Positions 1 to 6,581 of a stretch of 6,624 nucleotides of DNA are shown here, piece by piece. The position numbers were made by a program, and so were the translations under genes. Every line of letters begins with the position of its first letter. Position 1 is the first letter of the stretch. This stretch comes from CAIRDP01 sp037134895 (GTDB lineage Bacteria > Bacteroidota > Bacteroidia > Bacteroidales > FEN-979). The notes beneath the pieces were generated by a model. That model saw only the letters and a program-made list of their open reading frames with translations. It made no database searches and was not told the DNA's origin. The DNA is taken from NCBI GenBank assembly GCA_037134895.1, contig JBAXLI010000129.1, positions 1-6,624 on the forward strand, read 5' to 3'.

Positions 1-56
1 AGTAACAGAGTAACAGAGTAACAGAGTAACAGAGTAACAGAGTAACAGAGTAACAA
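1..56. repeat. Tandem octamer array, unit AGTAACAG, at least 7 copies
   Basis: Six perfect copies of the 8-bp unit AGTAACAG fill positions 1-48, and a seventh copy with a final G-to-A change follows at 49-56. The array is cut by the window edge, so its true copy number is unknown. It ends 18 bp before the first ATG of the M28 peptidase gene, so it lies in that gene's leader or promoter region. The 18-bp remainder is AT-rich (TATTATACA). Such an array is prone to slippage; whether the copy number affects expression is inference. Confidence 0.95.
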
Positions 57-74
57 AGAAATATTATACAACAG

Positions 75-1856
75 ATGATGAAAAGAGTGTTGATTTATAT
101 AGCGCTGTTGGCGCTTGTTCTGCCTGGGTTTGCGCAGAAAGGGGAGATCACTTCAAAGGATCTGAAGGATTATGTTTATTTTCTTGCTTCGGATTCTCTG
201 AAAGGCAGGAAACCGGGTACGCCCGAGATCAATGTTGCTGCTAAATACATCCTTGACCATTTTAAAGCCGCCGGACTGAAACCTATGGCCGACAATGGAT
301 TCCAGAATTTTGACATTGTCATTGATGTGGTTCTGGGACCCGGGAACAAACTGTCGGTCGGTGGTTACGATGCAGCATTTAAAAAGGATTTTATTCCCCT
401 GGCATATTCTTCCGACGGCAATATTGACGCTGCTGTTGTGTTTGCCGGATATGGTTTCGACCTGGACCTCGACAGCCTGAAATGGAGCGATTACGCAGGC
501 ATTGACGTGAAAGGCAAGTGGGTGATGATCTTCAGGGCCGATCCCGAACTGGATAAGACTGACAGCAGGTTTATCCCATTCAGCGATACCCGCAGCAAAG
601 TGCTTACGGCCAAGGACAAGGGGGCCGCAGGAGTCCTTCTGGTAACTCCCAAAGGGCTGGACAAGGACGATAAGCTGATGGCCGTTGTGGTCGAGAATAA
701 TGAAGTAACCAGCGGCATCCCTGTTGTCAATATCAGGCATGATATTGCCGACAGGATACTTGCGGCTAGAGGCATTTCGGCCGACAGCCTCGAACACCTG
801 ATCGCCTTCACGAAGAAACCCAACAGCTTTGAAACCGGGACTAAACTTAAGGGCCAGATCGATGTGATTCAGAAACATGCCAAAACAGCAAACGTAGTTG
901 CCCTGCTTGAAGGCAGCGACAACACCCTTAAAGATGAGTACCTGGTTATAGGTGCACATTATGACCACCTGGGTTTTGGCGGTCCCAATTCAGGATCCCG
1001 TACACCCGATACCAATGCGGTTCATAACGGGGCCGACGACAATGCATCGGGAACAGCCATGGTCATGGCGCTTGCAAAGAAACTTGCTTCCCAGAAGGGC
1101 AAGCTGAAACGAAGCATCATCTTCGTTGCTTTTTCAGGCGAGGAAATGGGCCTGCTGGGATCGAAATATTTCGTGAATAATCCGCTTGTTGATGTTAAAA
1201 AGATCAAAGCCATGTTCAACTTCGATATGGTGGGGCGTTTTGATAAGGAAAAGAATTCCATTTCGATCAGCGGTACAGGCACATCCGCCGAAGGCGACAG
1301 CATCTTAAGAGTCTTTGAGAAGGGCCTCCCTTTCAGTGTTACACATTCTCCGGATGGGTACGGGCCTTCTGACCATGCAGCCTTTTATGCATCGGGAATA
1401 CCTGTTTTCTTTTTTACAACAGGGGTTCACATGGATTACCATACTCCCCTTGATGATGCCGATAAACTCGATTATAATGCTGAGAAGAAGATTGCGGATT
1501 TCGGAGCGGCGGTTGTCATGGATGTTGACAATCTGAATAAAGATCTCAGCTTCAGGGAATCAGGAAAGAAGGAAAGTGCCGGAAGAAGCGGCCGCAGGCT
1601 GAAGGTTACACTTGGGATTATGCCTGATTTTGCAGGTTCCGAGAAGAAAGGCCTAAGGGTCGATGGTGTCACAAAGGATGGTCCTGCCTATAAAGGAGGG
1701 ATGCTGAAAGGCGATATAATTATTTCGGTGCATGGAATGAAAGTTGAAAGTATCTATGATTATATGGCCCGCCTGAACAAACTGAAATCAGGGATGACCG
1801 TGAATGTGGAAGTCCTGAGGAATGGAAAAGTGGAGATATTGATAATACAATTATAG
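75..1856 (+). CDS. Exported M28-family zinc aminopeptidase with PA and C-terminal PDZ domains
   Basis: Probable secreted or periplasmic metallopeptidase that removes N-terminal residues from peptides (M28 family knowledge; the substrate is unknown). Residues 1-20 form a signal peptide with likely cleavage at GFA|Q, leaving Gln21. A PA-like insert spans about 115-240 (FAGYG 123-127, KGAAGVLLV 182-190). The M28 core follows with all expected two-zinc ligands: His295 in GAHYDH, the Asp pair 321-322 in GADDNASG, Glu356 (catalytic base) and Glu357 in FSGEE, Asp384 in FDMVG and His456 in DYHTP. A PDZ domain occupies about 509-593 (GPAYKGGMLKGDIII). At 593 aa it appears complete. Two adjacent ATGs (75 and 78) are equally plausible starts; neither has a clear Shine-Dalgarno sequence. 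The TAG stop overlaps the start of a GGGATTA repeat. The family call is secure; the physiological role is not. Confidence 0.93.
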   Translation: MMKRVLIYIALLALVLPGFAQKGEITSKDLKDYVYFLASDSLKGRKPGTPEINVAAKYILDHFKAAGLKPMADNGFQNFDIVIDVVLGPGNKLSVGGYDAAFKKDFIPLAYSSDGNIDAAVVFAGYGFDLDLDSLKWSDYAGIDVKGKWVMIFRADPELDKTDSRFIPFSDTRSKVLTAKDKGAAGVLLVTPKGLDKDDKLMAVVVENNEVTSGIPVVNIRHDIADRILAARGISADSLEHLIAFTKKPNSFETGTKLKGQIDVIQKHAKTANVVALLEGSDNTLKDEYLVIGAHYDHLGFGGPNSGSRTPDTNAVHNGADDNASGTAMVMALAKKLASQKGKLKRSIIFVAFSGEEMGLLGSKYFVNNPLVDVKKIKAMFNFDMVGRFDKEKNSISISGTGTSAEGDSILRVFEKGLPFSVTHSPDGYGPSDHAAFYASGIPVFFFTTGVHMDYHTPLDDADKLDYNAEKKIADFGAAVVMDVDNLNKDLSFRESGKKESAGRSGRRLKVTLGIMPDFAGSEKKGLRVDGVTKDGPAYKGGMLKGDIIISVHGMKVESIYDYMARLNKLKSGMTVNVEVLRNGKVEILIIQL

Positions 1857-1889
1857 GGATTAGGGGTTGGGGATTAGGGATTAGGGATG
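1856..1889 (+). repeat. G-rich heptamer repeat (GGGATTA type) at the 3' end of the M28 gene
   Basis: Five G-tracts (1856-1858, 1863-1866, 1869-1872, 1877-1879, 1884-1886) are separated by ATTA, TT, ATTA and ATTA. This fits a canonical G-quadruplex pattern on the sense strand. The G of the TAG stop codon is the first base of the tract. The same heptamer, in the same orientation relative to the upstream gene, recurs after yidD at 5138-5176. Quadruplex formation is predicted from the pattern only. Confidence 0.9.
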
Positions 1890-1899
1890 CCCCAACCCC
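1863..1899 (+). other. Inverted repeat with a GC-rich 10-bp stem between the M28 and GtrA genes
   Basis: GGGGTTGGGG at 1863-1872 is perfectly complementary to CCCCAACCCC at 1890-1899, leaving a 17-nt loop that contains two further GGGATTA units. Because the C-rich half repeats, several alternative registers are possible. No U-tract follows, so it is not a classic intrinsic terminator. In RNA it could act as a strong 3'-end stabiliser or block the gtrA-like start site; both are inferences. Confidence 0.6.
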
Positions 1900-1930
1900 C
1901 AGCCCCCCAACCCCCAACCCCCAACCCCCA
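1890..1930 (-). repeat. C-rich heptamer array (CCCCCAA type) abutting the GtrA-like start codon
   Basis: Six C-tracts of 4, 5, 6, 5, 5 and 5 bases are separated by AA (once AG), giving a 7-bp period CCCCCAA. The last unit ends in A1930, immediately before the ATG at 1931, so no ribosome-binding sequence other than the repeat itself exists upstream of that start. On the minus strand it reads as a TTGGGGG array capable of G-quadruplex formation. Confidence 0.9.
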
Positions 1931-2332
1931 ATGACCTACGACCAGATCATTAACAACGCCTTCGTCCTGAAATTCATCAAATTCTGTATGGTGGGTTTCT
2001 CGGGTGTGTTTGTTGATTTCGGAATAACCTTCATTTGCAAGGAGTTCCTGAAAATCCAGAAATACATCTCAAATGCAATAGGTTTTGCCATGGCGGCAAC
2101 AACCAATTATATGCTCAACCGAGCCTGGACATTTCACAGCCATAATCCGCATATAGGGCTTGAATTCACAAGATTTTTCCTGATCGCCCTGATTGGCCTG
2201 GGAATTAACCTGCTGATCATATGGACTATGACAGGTAAGTTCAAGGTAAATTTTTATGTTTCCAAACTGATGGCAACTGTCCTGGTAACCGTATGGAACT
2301 TTCTTATCAATGCGTATTTTACTTTCGCATGA
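1931..2332 (+). CDS. GtrA-family four-helix membrane protein
   Basis: Small inner-membrane protein of the GtrA family, whose members are thought to help move polyprenyl-phosphate-linked sugars across the membrane for surface polysaccharide glycosylation (family knowledge). Its 133 residues hold four hydrophobic segments at about 14-37, 46-63, 80-100 and 108-132. A family-typical internal duplication is visible: NYMLNRAWTF at 59-68 matches NFLINAYFTF at 123-132. The length is normal for the family. The ATG at 1931 is chosen because the family-like N-terminus (FVLKFIKFCMVGFSG) begins about ten residues in; the next Met (residue 20) would cut helix 1. The start sits directly against a CCCCCAA array with no Shine-Dalgarno sequence. 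No glycosyltransferase is adjacent in the window, so the cargo is unknown. Whether it is co-transcribed with the M28 gene is unclear. Confidence 0.88.
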   Translation: MTYDQIINNAFVLKFIKFCMVGFSGVFVDFGITFICKEFLKIQKYISNAIGFAMAATTNYMLNRAWTFHSHNPHIGLEFTRFFLIALIGLGINLLIIWTMTGKFKVNFYVSKLMATVLVTVWNFLINAYFTFA

Positions 2333-2389
2333 CGATGCCTGGTCTGGTGAACTTAGATTGAAAGGTCTGTAGAGGAAAAACGTTAGGTT

Positions 2390-3340
2390 TTATTGTTTTT
2401 TCACTGTATCTGCGGATGGCTTGGCGGCGGGAGGCGGCATTGACTCAGTGGCATAGGTTTTAGTCATATCCTCCGGGATTACAATAATGAAATCAGCTTT
2501 TCCTTCGTTCGTTTTTTCGAGGTCGCCCAGATCTTTTTGTTCGATGCAGGTTATTGTCATCATAGCAGGGGAGAGATTTCCTTTTTTCAGGTACTGCTGA
2601 ACCATCCAAACGATTCCTTCATAATTTTCGCTGTGGTATGAGCCGTTGAAATGCAGGAAAATGCTGCTGTCGGTCGGGTTGTTTTTCAGGATGAACGAGG
2701 CCATGGTTGCATCTTTCAGCGCCTGGGCCTTGGCAATGTTCATCCCCGTATGAGGAGCTCCTTCCATGGCTGCACCGATATTTTTATAACAGTTCAGAGT
2801 GGAATCCCAGGGGATGGGGAGGGCGGCCATCAGTCCGCGCTCATTGGCCATGATCTGGTCAAGACCTTCAAAGCCCTTCTGGTTCACAATAGCTGCAAAC
2901 CTTCTCGGCACGCAGGTGGCAATGAATTTCACCTTGTTCTCCTTTGCAAATTCAAGGAGAGGGGCATAATCGGTTTTATAATTCGGCCATAGTTTGGCTT
3001 CGGCCAGGAAGTCTTTTTTCCTGATAATCTGTCTTGTAACATATTCATTGACAAGGAGCTGGTTGTCGGTTTCGAACATTTCGGCTCCCATCATCAGGTT
3101 CTTCCCCTTAATGTTGACGAGTTCCCTGGCAAGCTGAAGTTCAAGCCAGTGACAGATGGGGTTGTCGTGGAGTTCCCCGAAAAATATAATGTCCGACGAT
3201 TTTGCCGCTTTTACCATGTCGCTGAAATCGGCCGACTTTCCCTTTGAAGTAAATATCCTGTAAGCAGGTTTGTCGGAACTGAAGCCCTCGAAAACGAAGC
3301 CCGTAAGGATAAGGCAGATAATAATAAATATTCTTCTCAT
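2390..3340 (-). CDS. ChaN-like putative haem-binding protein (Tiki/ChaN superfamily)
   Basis: Exported protein related to ChaN, which in Campylobacter binds a cofacial haem pair and is linked to iron uptake. Residues 1-21 look like a signal peptide with a plausible cleavage near GFS|S. Unlike lipoprotein ChaN, no lipobox cysteine is positioned for lipidation. The superfamily motifs are present: GELHDNP at 55-61 with His64 following, GAEMFE at 85-90, LWPNYKTDYAPLLEFA at 117-132, QALKDATMA at 206-214 and GSYHSENYEG at 233-242 containing His236. The tail (about 301-316) is Pro/Ala-rich and probably disordered. The gene lies 17 bp downstream of the S41 peptidase gene and is likely last in that transcript. 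The same operon starts with hemD, which fits a haem theme but proves nothing. Alternative: some Tiki superfamily members are proposed metalloproteases, so a hydrolytic role cannot be excluded. Confidence 0.87.
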   Translation of the reverse strand: MRRIFIIICLILTGFVFEGFSSDKPAYRIFTSKGKSADFSDMVKAAKSSDIIFFGELHDNPICHWLELQLARELVNIKGKNLMMGAEMFETDNQLLVNEYVTRQIIRKKDFLAEAKLWPNYKTDYAPLLEFAKENKVKFIATCVPRRFAAIVNQKGFEGLDQIMANERGLMAALPIPWDSTLNCYKNIGAAMEGAPHTGMNIAKAQALKDATMASFILKNNPTDSSIFLHFNGSYHSENYEGIVWMVQQYLKKGNLSPAMMTITCIEQKDLGDLEKTNEGKADFIIVIPEDMTKTYATESMPPPAAKPSADTVKKQ

Positions 3341-3357
3341 AGATGTATAAAAGTATA

Positions 3358-5103
3358 TTACTGACCGTCTTTTAATAATTGCTCTTCTTCAACTGAACCA
3401 GGAAGGCTGTTGTCGGGCTGTGAAAATTTCCCTGAAAGAATAGCAGAATATTTTTCTGTATCCTTTATTAATGCAAGTCCTTCATTCAGGACGGGATCGG
3501 TCTTTAATGAACCGATGATCTTTCCTTTCTGGTAATAATACCTCGACAGAATGTCCATTTTAAGGAGCTCGCGTATCTGATCCCGGTATTTGTTGAGGTC
3601 TTCTTTTTTATCATTGTCCATGCTTGTCTGGAGCATGTCAAGTTCGCCTTTAATAGCTGTATAATATTGTTCTTTCTCGGCTTCTTTGCGAAGTTTTGCA
3701 AGAGCGAGTTCACTTCTTGTGGTGTACTTGTAATCCTTGTCTTTCAGGAACTCAAGGAAATCATTGTAAATACTGTCGTTGATCTGGAACTCCCCGGGAG
3801 GAAGAATTGAAGGATGGGATCTTTCGAACCGGGTTCCATAATCGAAGATCAGAAAACGGTTATACAAAGTGAGTGCGATGTTGCTGATCTTTCGGTCACT
3901 GGCTTTGACATCGGGGCTGATGCCTCCTCCGTCATAGACTTTGCGGCCATGTTTGGTTTTAAACTCCCTGATCAGGGAGTCGGGGATTTTATCAAATGCA
4001 CCTTGTTTATTCTTATGTGAATAATCGATTGCCTGTATGCATCTTCCGCTTGGGATATAATATTTCGCAACGGTGATCTTCATCTGGGCATTATAACTGA
4101 GAGGCACTACATTCTGAACCAGTCCTTTCCCGAATGTGCGTTGTCCAAGTACCACGCCCCGGTCGAGATCCTGGATGGCGCCGGCAAGGATCTCCGAGGC
4201 AGAAGCGCTCTGGCTGTCGACGAGGACCACAACAGGGATGTCGACATCTATCGGTGCCGAAGATGTAAGGTGAACCTGGTTCTTGTCGGCTTTCTGCCCT
4301 TTGGTTGAAACTATTTCCAGTCCTTTGTCAACAAACAAATTGGCAATGTCCACAGCCTCGTTGAGCAAACCTCCGCCGTTTCCCCTGATATCTATAATAA
4401 GCCCCTTTAGGGTATTGGCTTCCCTGAGTTTTACAAACGCCTGCCTGAATTCTTTTGTGGCATTTTGTGTAAAGCCTGTCAGTTTGATGTACCCGATGCC
4501 CTCAGAAAGTATTCCTGAATAAGGAACATTATCTATTTTAATATTTTCACGTGTAATATTTTTAAGAATGGTATCGCCAGGATCTTTACGTTCAACTACC
4601 AGGTTAATCTGCGTTCCTGCCTGCCCTTTCAGTACTGCGCTTACATCGTCGTATGACTTGTTAACAGCCGCCTGTCCGTTGATCCTGATGATCTTATCCC
4701 CGGCCTTCAGCCCGAATTTCTGAGCCGGCGATCCTTCATAAGGCTCGGATATTACAACATATTTTCCTTGTTGGTGGATGAGAGCCCCTATGCCTCCGTA
4801 CTGACCGGTAGTAATGAAACGATAATCCTCAACCTGGTTCTCGGGGATGAAATTTGTATAGGGGTCAAGTGACTCAAGCATTGCATCAATGCCAGTTTCT
4901 GTAAGCTGGCCCGGATTAATAACATCAACATAATCAGTGCTCAGTTCCTTTATCATACTGGAATAGATATCCAGGTTCTTCAGAAGCTCAAACCCGATAT
5001 TGGAATTCTTGTCCTGGTTCCCCGTCTTTTCCTGGGCATATGCAGTAACCGAAATCACCAGAAATATAAGTATGAATGTCTTCTTCAATATGCTCATGTT
5101 CAT
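3358..5103 (-). CDS. Exported S41-family C-terminal processing peptidase (CtpA/Prc type)
   Basis: Periplasmic serine protease of the tail-specific group, which degrades or trims envelope proteins from their C-termini. Residues 1-23 are a signal peptide with likely cleavage at AYA|Q (Gln24). A helical N-terminal region covers about 36-95 (TGIDAMLESLDPYTNFIP at 70-87), and a PDZ domain about 98-172 (YGGIGALI, GSPAQKFGLKAGDKIIRING). The peptidase core runs about 190-420. By alignment to CtpB/Prc motifs the nucleophile is Ser301 in SASASE, the general base Lys326 in FGKGLVQ and the supporting Gln330. A charged, helical C-terminal extension of about 140 residues follows. The protein is 581 aa and appears intact. 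ATG 5103 is used; Met3 at 5097 is an alternative. It is separated from yidD by a 74-bp repeat-containing gap but is only 17 bp from the ChaN-like gene, so those two are probably co-transcribed. The substrate is unknown. Confidence 0.93.
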   Translation of the reverse strand: MNMSILKKTFILIFLVISVTAYAQEKTGNQDKNSNIGFELLKNLDIYSSMIKELSTDYVDVINPGQLTETGIDAMLESLDPYTNFIPENQVEDYRFITTGQYGGIGALIHQQGKYVVISEPYEGSPAQKFGLKAGDKIIRINGQAAVNKSYDDVSAVLKGQAGTQINLVVERKDPGDTILKNITRENIKIDNVPYSGILSEGIGYIKLTGFTQNATKEFRQAFVKLREANTLKGLIIDIRGNGGGLLNEAVDIANLFVDKGLEIVSTKGQKADKNQVHLTSSAPIDVDIPVVVLVDSQSASASEILAGAIQDLDRGVVLGQRTFGKGLVQNVVPLSYNAQMKITVAKYYIPSGRCIQAIDYSHKNKQGAFDKIPDSLIREFKTKHGRKVYDGGGISPDVKASDRKISNIALTLYNRFLIFDYGTRFERSHPSILPPGEFQINDSIYNDFLEFLKDKDYKYTTRSELALAKLRKEAEKEQYYTAIKGELDMLQTSMDNDKKEDLNKYRDQIRELLKMDILSRYYYQKGKIIGSLKTDPVLNEGLALIKDTEKYSAILSGKFSQPDNSLPGSVEEEQLLKDGQ

Positions 5104-5137
5104 CTTTTTACTTTTTATAAAGGGAAATATTGTTCTT

Positions 5138-5176
5138 CCCTAATCCCTAATCCCTAATCCCTAATCCCTAATCCCC
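5138..5176 (-). repeat. GGGATTA heptamer array directly after yidD
   Basis: On the plus strand CCCTAAT occurs five times in perfect 7-bp register, followed by CCCC. In the direction of transcription it reads TGGGG then ATTAGGG units, starting one base after the yidD TGA. Six G-tracts with uniform 4-base loops fit the G-quadruplex pattern. The last G-tract (5138-5140) can also join a small stem, 5135-5140 with 5122-5127 (GGGAAG/TTTCCC, one wobble, 7-nt loop), which lies 18 bp upstream of the S41 start. The unit matches the one at 1856-1889. Confidence 0.93.
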
Positions 5177-5177
5177 A

Positions 5178-5399
5178 TCACGGCACCGGGTCATATCCCT
5201 GTCCTCCCCAGGGATGGCATCTTCCCAGCCTCCTGAGTGTAAGCCAGCCACCCCTGAACGGCCCGTGCTTTCGAATAGCTTCAATTCCATATTCTGAGCA
5301 GCTTGGCGTAAAACGGCAGGAAGGCATTAGGTAAGGTGAGATTGCACCCTGGTAAAACCTTATCAGAAGAATGAAAAACCCGCTAATTACCTTTTTCAC
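5178..5399 (-). CDS. yidD: YidD, membrane protein insertion efficiency factor
   Basis: Small membrane-associated protein that assists YidC-dependent insertion of inner-membrane proteins (family knowledge). All conserved landmarks are visible in 73 residues: FYQ at 15-17, ISPY at 20-23, CRFTPSCSEY at 28-37, GGW at 50-52, RRLGRCHPWG at 56-65 and the terminal DPVP. Cys28, Cys34 and Cys61 are the family's conserved cysteines. A hydrophobic, probably amphipathic N-terminal helix spans about 4-14. The start is GTG at 5399; no ATG is available before the FYQ motif and the resulting length is typical. It overlaps the 3' end of rnpA by 17 nt in another frame, which suggests translational coupling. yidC and rpmH, the usual partners in other phyla, are not in the window. 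Confidence 0.95.
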   Translation of the reverse strand: MKKVISGFFILLIRFYQGAISPYLMPSCRFTPSCSEYGIEAIRKHGPFRGGWLTLRRLGRCHPWGGQGYDPVP

Positions 5400-5790
5400 T
5401 CTCTTCTTTTAAACGACGCAAAAGTAAGATTATTTTATCTTGTATTGCGCTGAACGACAGTATTTCTTTCGATGTGTAGATGAGGCAGAAAACCAGTTTC
5501 CGGTCTCCTTGATTGCCTGCTTCATCCAGGATGGATTTATTCAGGCGGTATGCCTCCCTGAGCCTTCGTTTTATCATATTCCTGGAGGTCGACCTGGCAT
5601 GGAGGGCTTTCGGAACGCTGACCATCACTTTATGACAAGGGTCTGTGTTGTCGGTGCTCTTCAGCCATGTGACTCTGAAAGGAGGAATGGAGAATACCTT
5701 TCCGGCCGAGAAAACGTGGCGGATCAGTGAGAATTCATGCAGGCGCTCCTGTTTAGAAAATGTAAAAGACATTGAAAGAGAATTTTCCAT
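5383..5790 (-). CDS. rnpA: Ribonuclease P protein component
   Basis: Basic protein subunit of RNase P, which with the catalytic RNA removes the 5' leader of precursor tRNAs. The diagnostic RNR signature is RNMIKRRLREAYR at residues 70-82 when counted from ATG 5790, preceded by the central fold segment (HKVMVSVPKALHARSTS). The N-terminal family segment FSKQERL is at 11-17. Length is 135 aa from this start. Start choice is uncertain: a TTG at 5814 gives 143 aa but adds an unconserved lead; ATG 5772 gives 129 aa and puts FSKQERL near the N-terminus as in B. subtilis. No start has a Shine-Dalgarno sequence. It lies 32 bp after hemD and overlaps yidD by 17 nt, so the three are probably one transcript. 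Confidence 0.93.
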   Translation of the reverse strand: MENSLSMSFTFSKQERLHEFSLIRHVFSAGKVFSIPPFRVTWLKSTDNTDPCHKVMVSVPKALHARSTSRNMIKRRLREAYRLNKSILDEAGNQGDRKLVFCLIYTSKEILSFSAIQDKIILLLRRLKEESEKGN

Positions 5791-5822
5791 AAGGAAATGG
5801 AGGCAGCCGGGCAATTTCCGGA

Positions 5823-6581
5823 CTATTTTTTCTTTGCTTCCTTTGTAAGGAACTGTTCTATTGCACTGGTGATGGAAGGTGCTTCCCTTGTCGGTGCTTC
5901 AATATCGAGCCTCAGTTCAGCATCTTTCACAGCTTTGGCAACGCTGGGTCCAAGTGCGGCAATGACCATTTCGCCCTGTTTGAATTCAGGGTAATTTTTG
6001 AACAGGGATTTTATTCCTGACGGACTGAAGAAGACGATCATGTCGAATTTCGAGATGTCAGTATCAGACATGTCCCTGGCAAGGGTACGGTATATGATCG
6101 CTTTTTTATAAACTACTTTGTTTTCTTCAAGCATTTTAGGGACATCCTGTTTATGGACATCAGAGCATGGGAGAAGGAATTTTTCGTTTTTATGCTTTTT
6201 GACCAATTCAACAAGCAATGAGAAATTTTCCTTGCTGTGGAATATTTTTCTCTTGCGGAACTGCACATACTTCTGAAGGTAATACGCGGTTGATTCTGAA
6301 ATACTGAAATACTTCATGGTTTCAGGTACCTCAACACGCATTTCCTTGCAAATCCTGAAAAAATGGTCAACTGCATTTTTGGATGTGAAGATGATCGCAG
6401 TATAGTCAAGGATATTGATACGGTCTTTTCGGAAGTCTTTAGCCGGGACTCCTTCTATCCTGATCAGTTGTTTAAATGTAAAGTTGACGCAGAATTTCCG
6501 GGCAATCTCCGCATATGGAGATTTTTCAAAATCGGACGGCTGGGGCTGGGATACGAGAATGTTCCTGATCTTCAATTTCAA
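5823..6581 (-). CDS. hemD: Uroporphyrinogen-III synthase (Bacteroidota type)
   Basis: Enzyme that cyclises hydroxymethylbilane with inversion of ring D to give uroporphyrinogen III, the precursor of haem and other tetrapyrroles; cytosolic. The two-domain HemD fold is recognisable from NILVSQPQPSDFEKSPYAEI (7-26), FTSKNAVDHFF (65-75), FFSPSGIKSLFKNYP (184-198) and ALGPSVAKAVKDAEL (209-223). HemD diverges strongly in sequence, so the call rests on these short motifs and on the recalled Bacteroidota pairing with rnpA and yidD. Length is 252 aa. The start is a TTG at 6581: upstream in frame only four codons precede a TGA, none of them ATG or GTG. A second TTG two codons in is an alternative. It is the first complete gene of the leftward set. 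Confidence 0.88.
   Translation of the reverse strand: MKLKIRNILVSQPQPSDFEKSPYAEIARKFCVNFTFKQLIRIEGVPAKDFRKDRINILDYTAIIFTSKNAVDHFFRICKEMRVEVPETMKYFSISESTAYYLQKYVQFRKRKIFHSKENFSLLVELVKKHKNEKFLLPCSDVHKQDVPKMLEENKVVYKKAIIYRTLARDMSDTDISKFDMIVFFSPSGIKSLFKNYPEFKQGEMVIAALGPSVAKAVKDAELRLDIEAPTREAPSITSAIEQFLTKEAKKK

Noticed and set aside
153..968. Long open frame of 271 codons antisense to the M28 peptidase gene
   Set aside because: It lies wholly inside a gene whose family motifs are all in the plus-strand frame. Its translation shows no recognisable domain, so it is a shadow of codon usage.
1856..1930. Telomere-like or CRISPR-like array
   Set aside because: The 7-bp units resemble telomeric TTAGGG only superficially. 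They are internal, and there are no spacers of constant length between longer repeats.
2377..2391. Small hairpin AAAAC/GTTTT with a 5-nt loop near a T-rich stretch between the converging genes, as a possible bidirectional terminator
   Set aside because: The stem is only five mostly A-T pairs and overlaps the stop codon of the ChaN-like gene. It is too weak to call a terminator from sequence alone.
5440..5994. Plus-strand open frames of 65-96 codons across rnpA and the 3' end of hemD
   Set aside because: They run antisense to genes with clear family motifs, show no domain or start signals of their own, and overlap one another.
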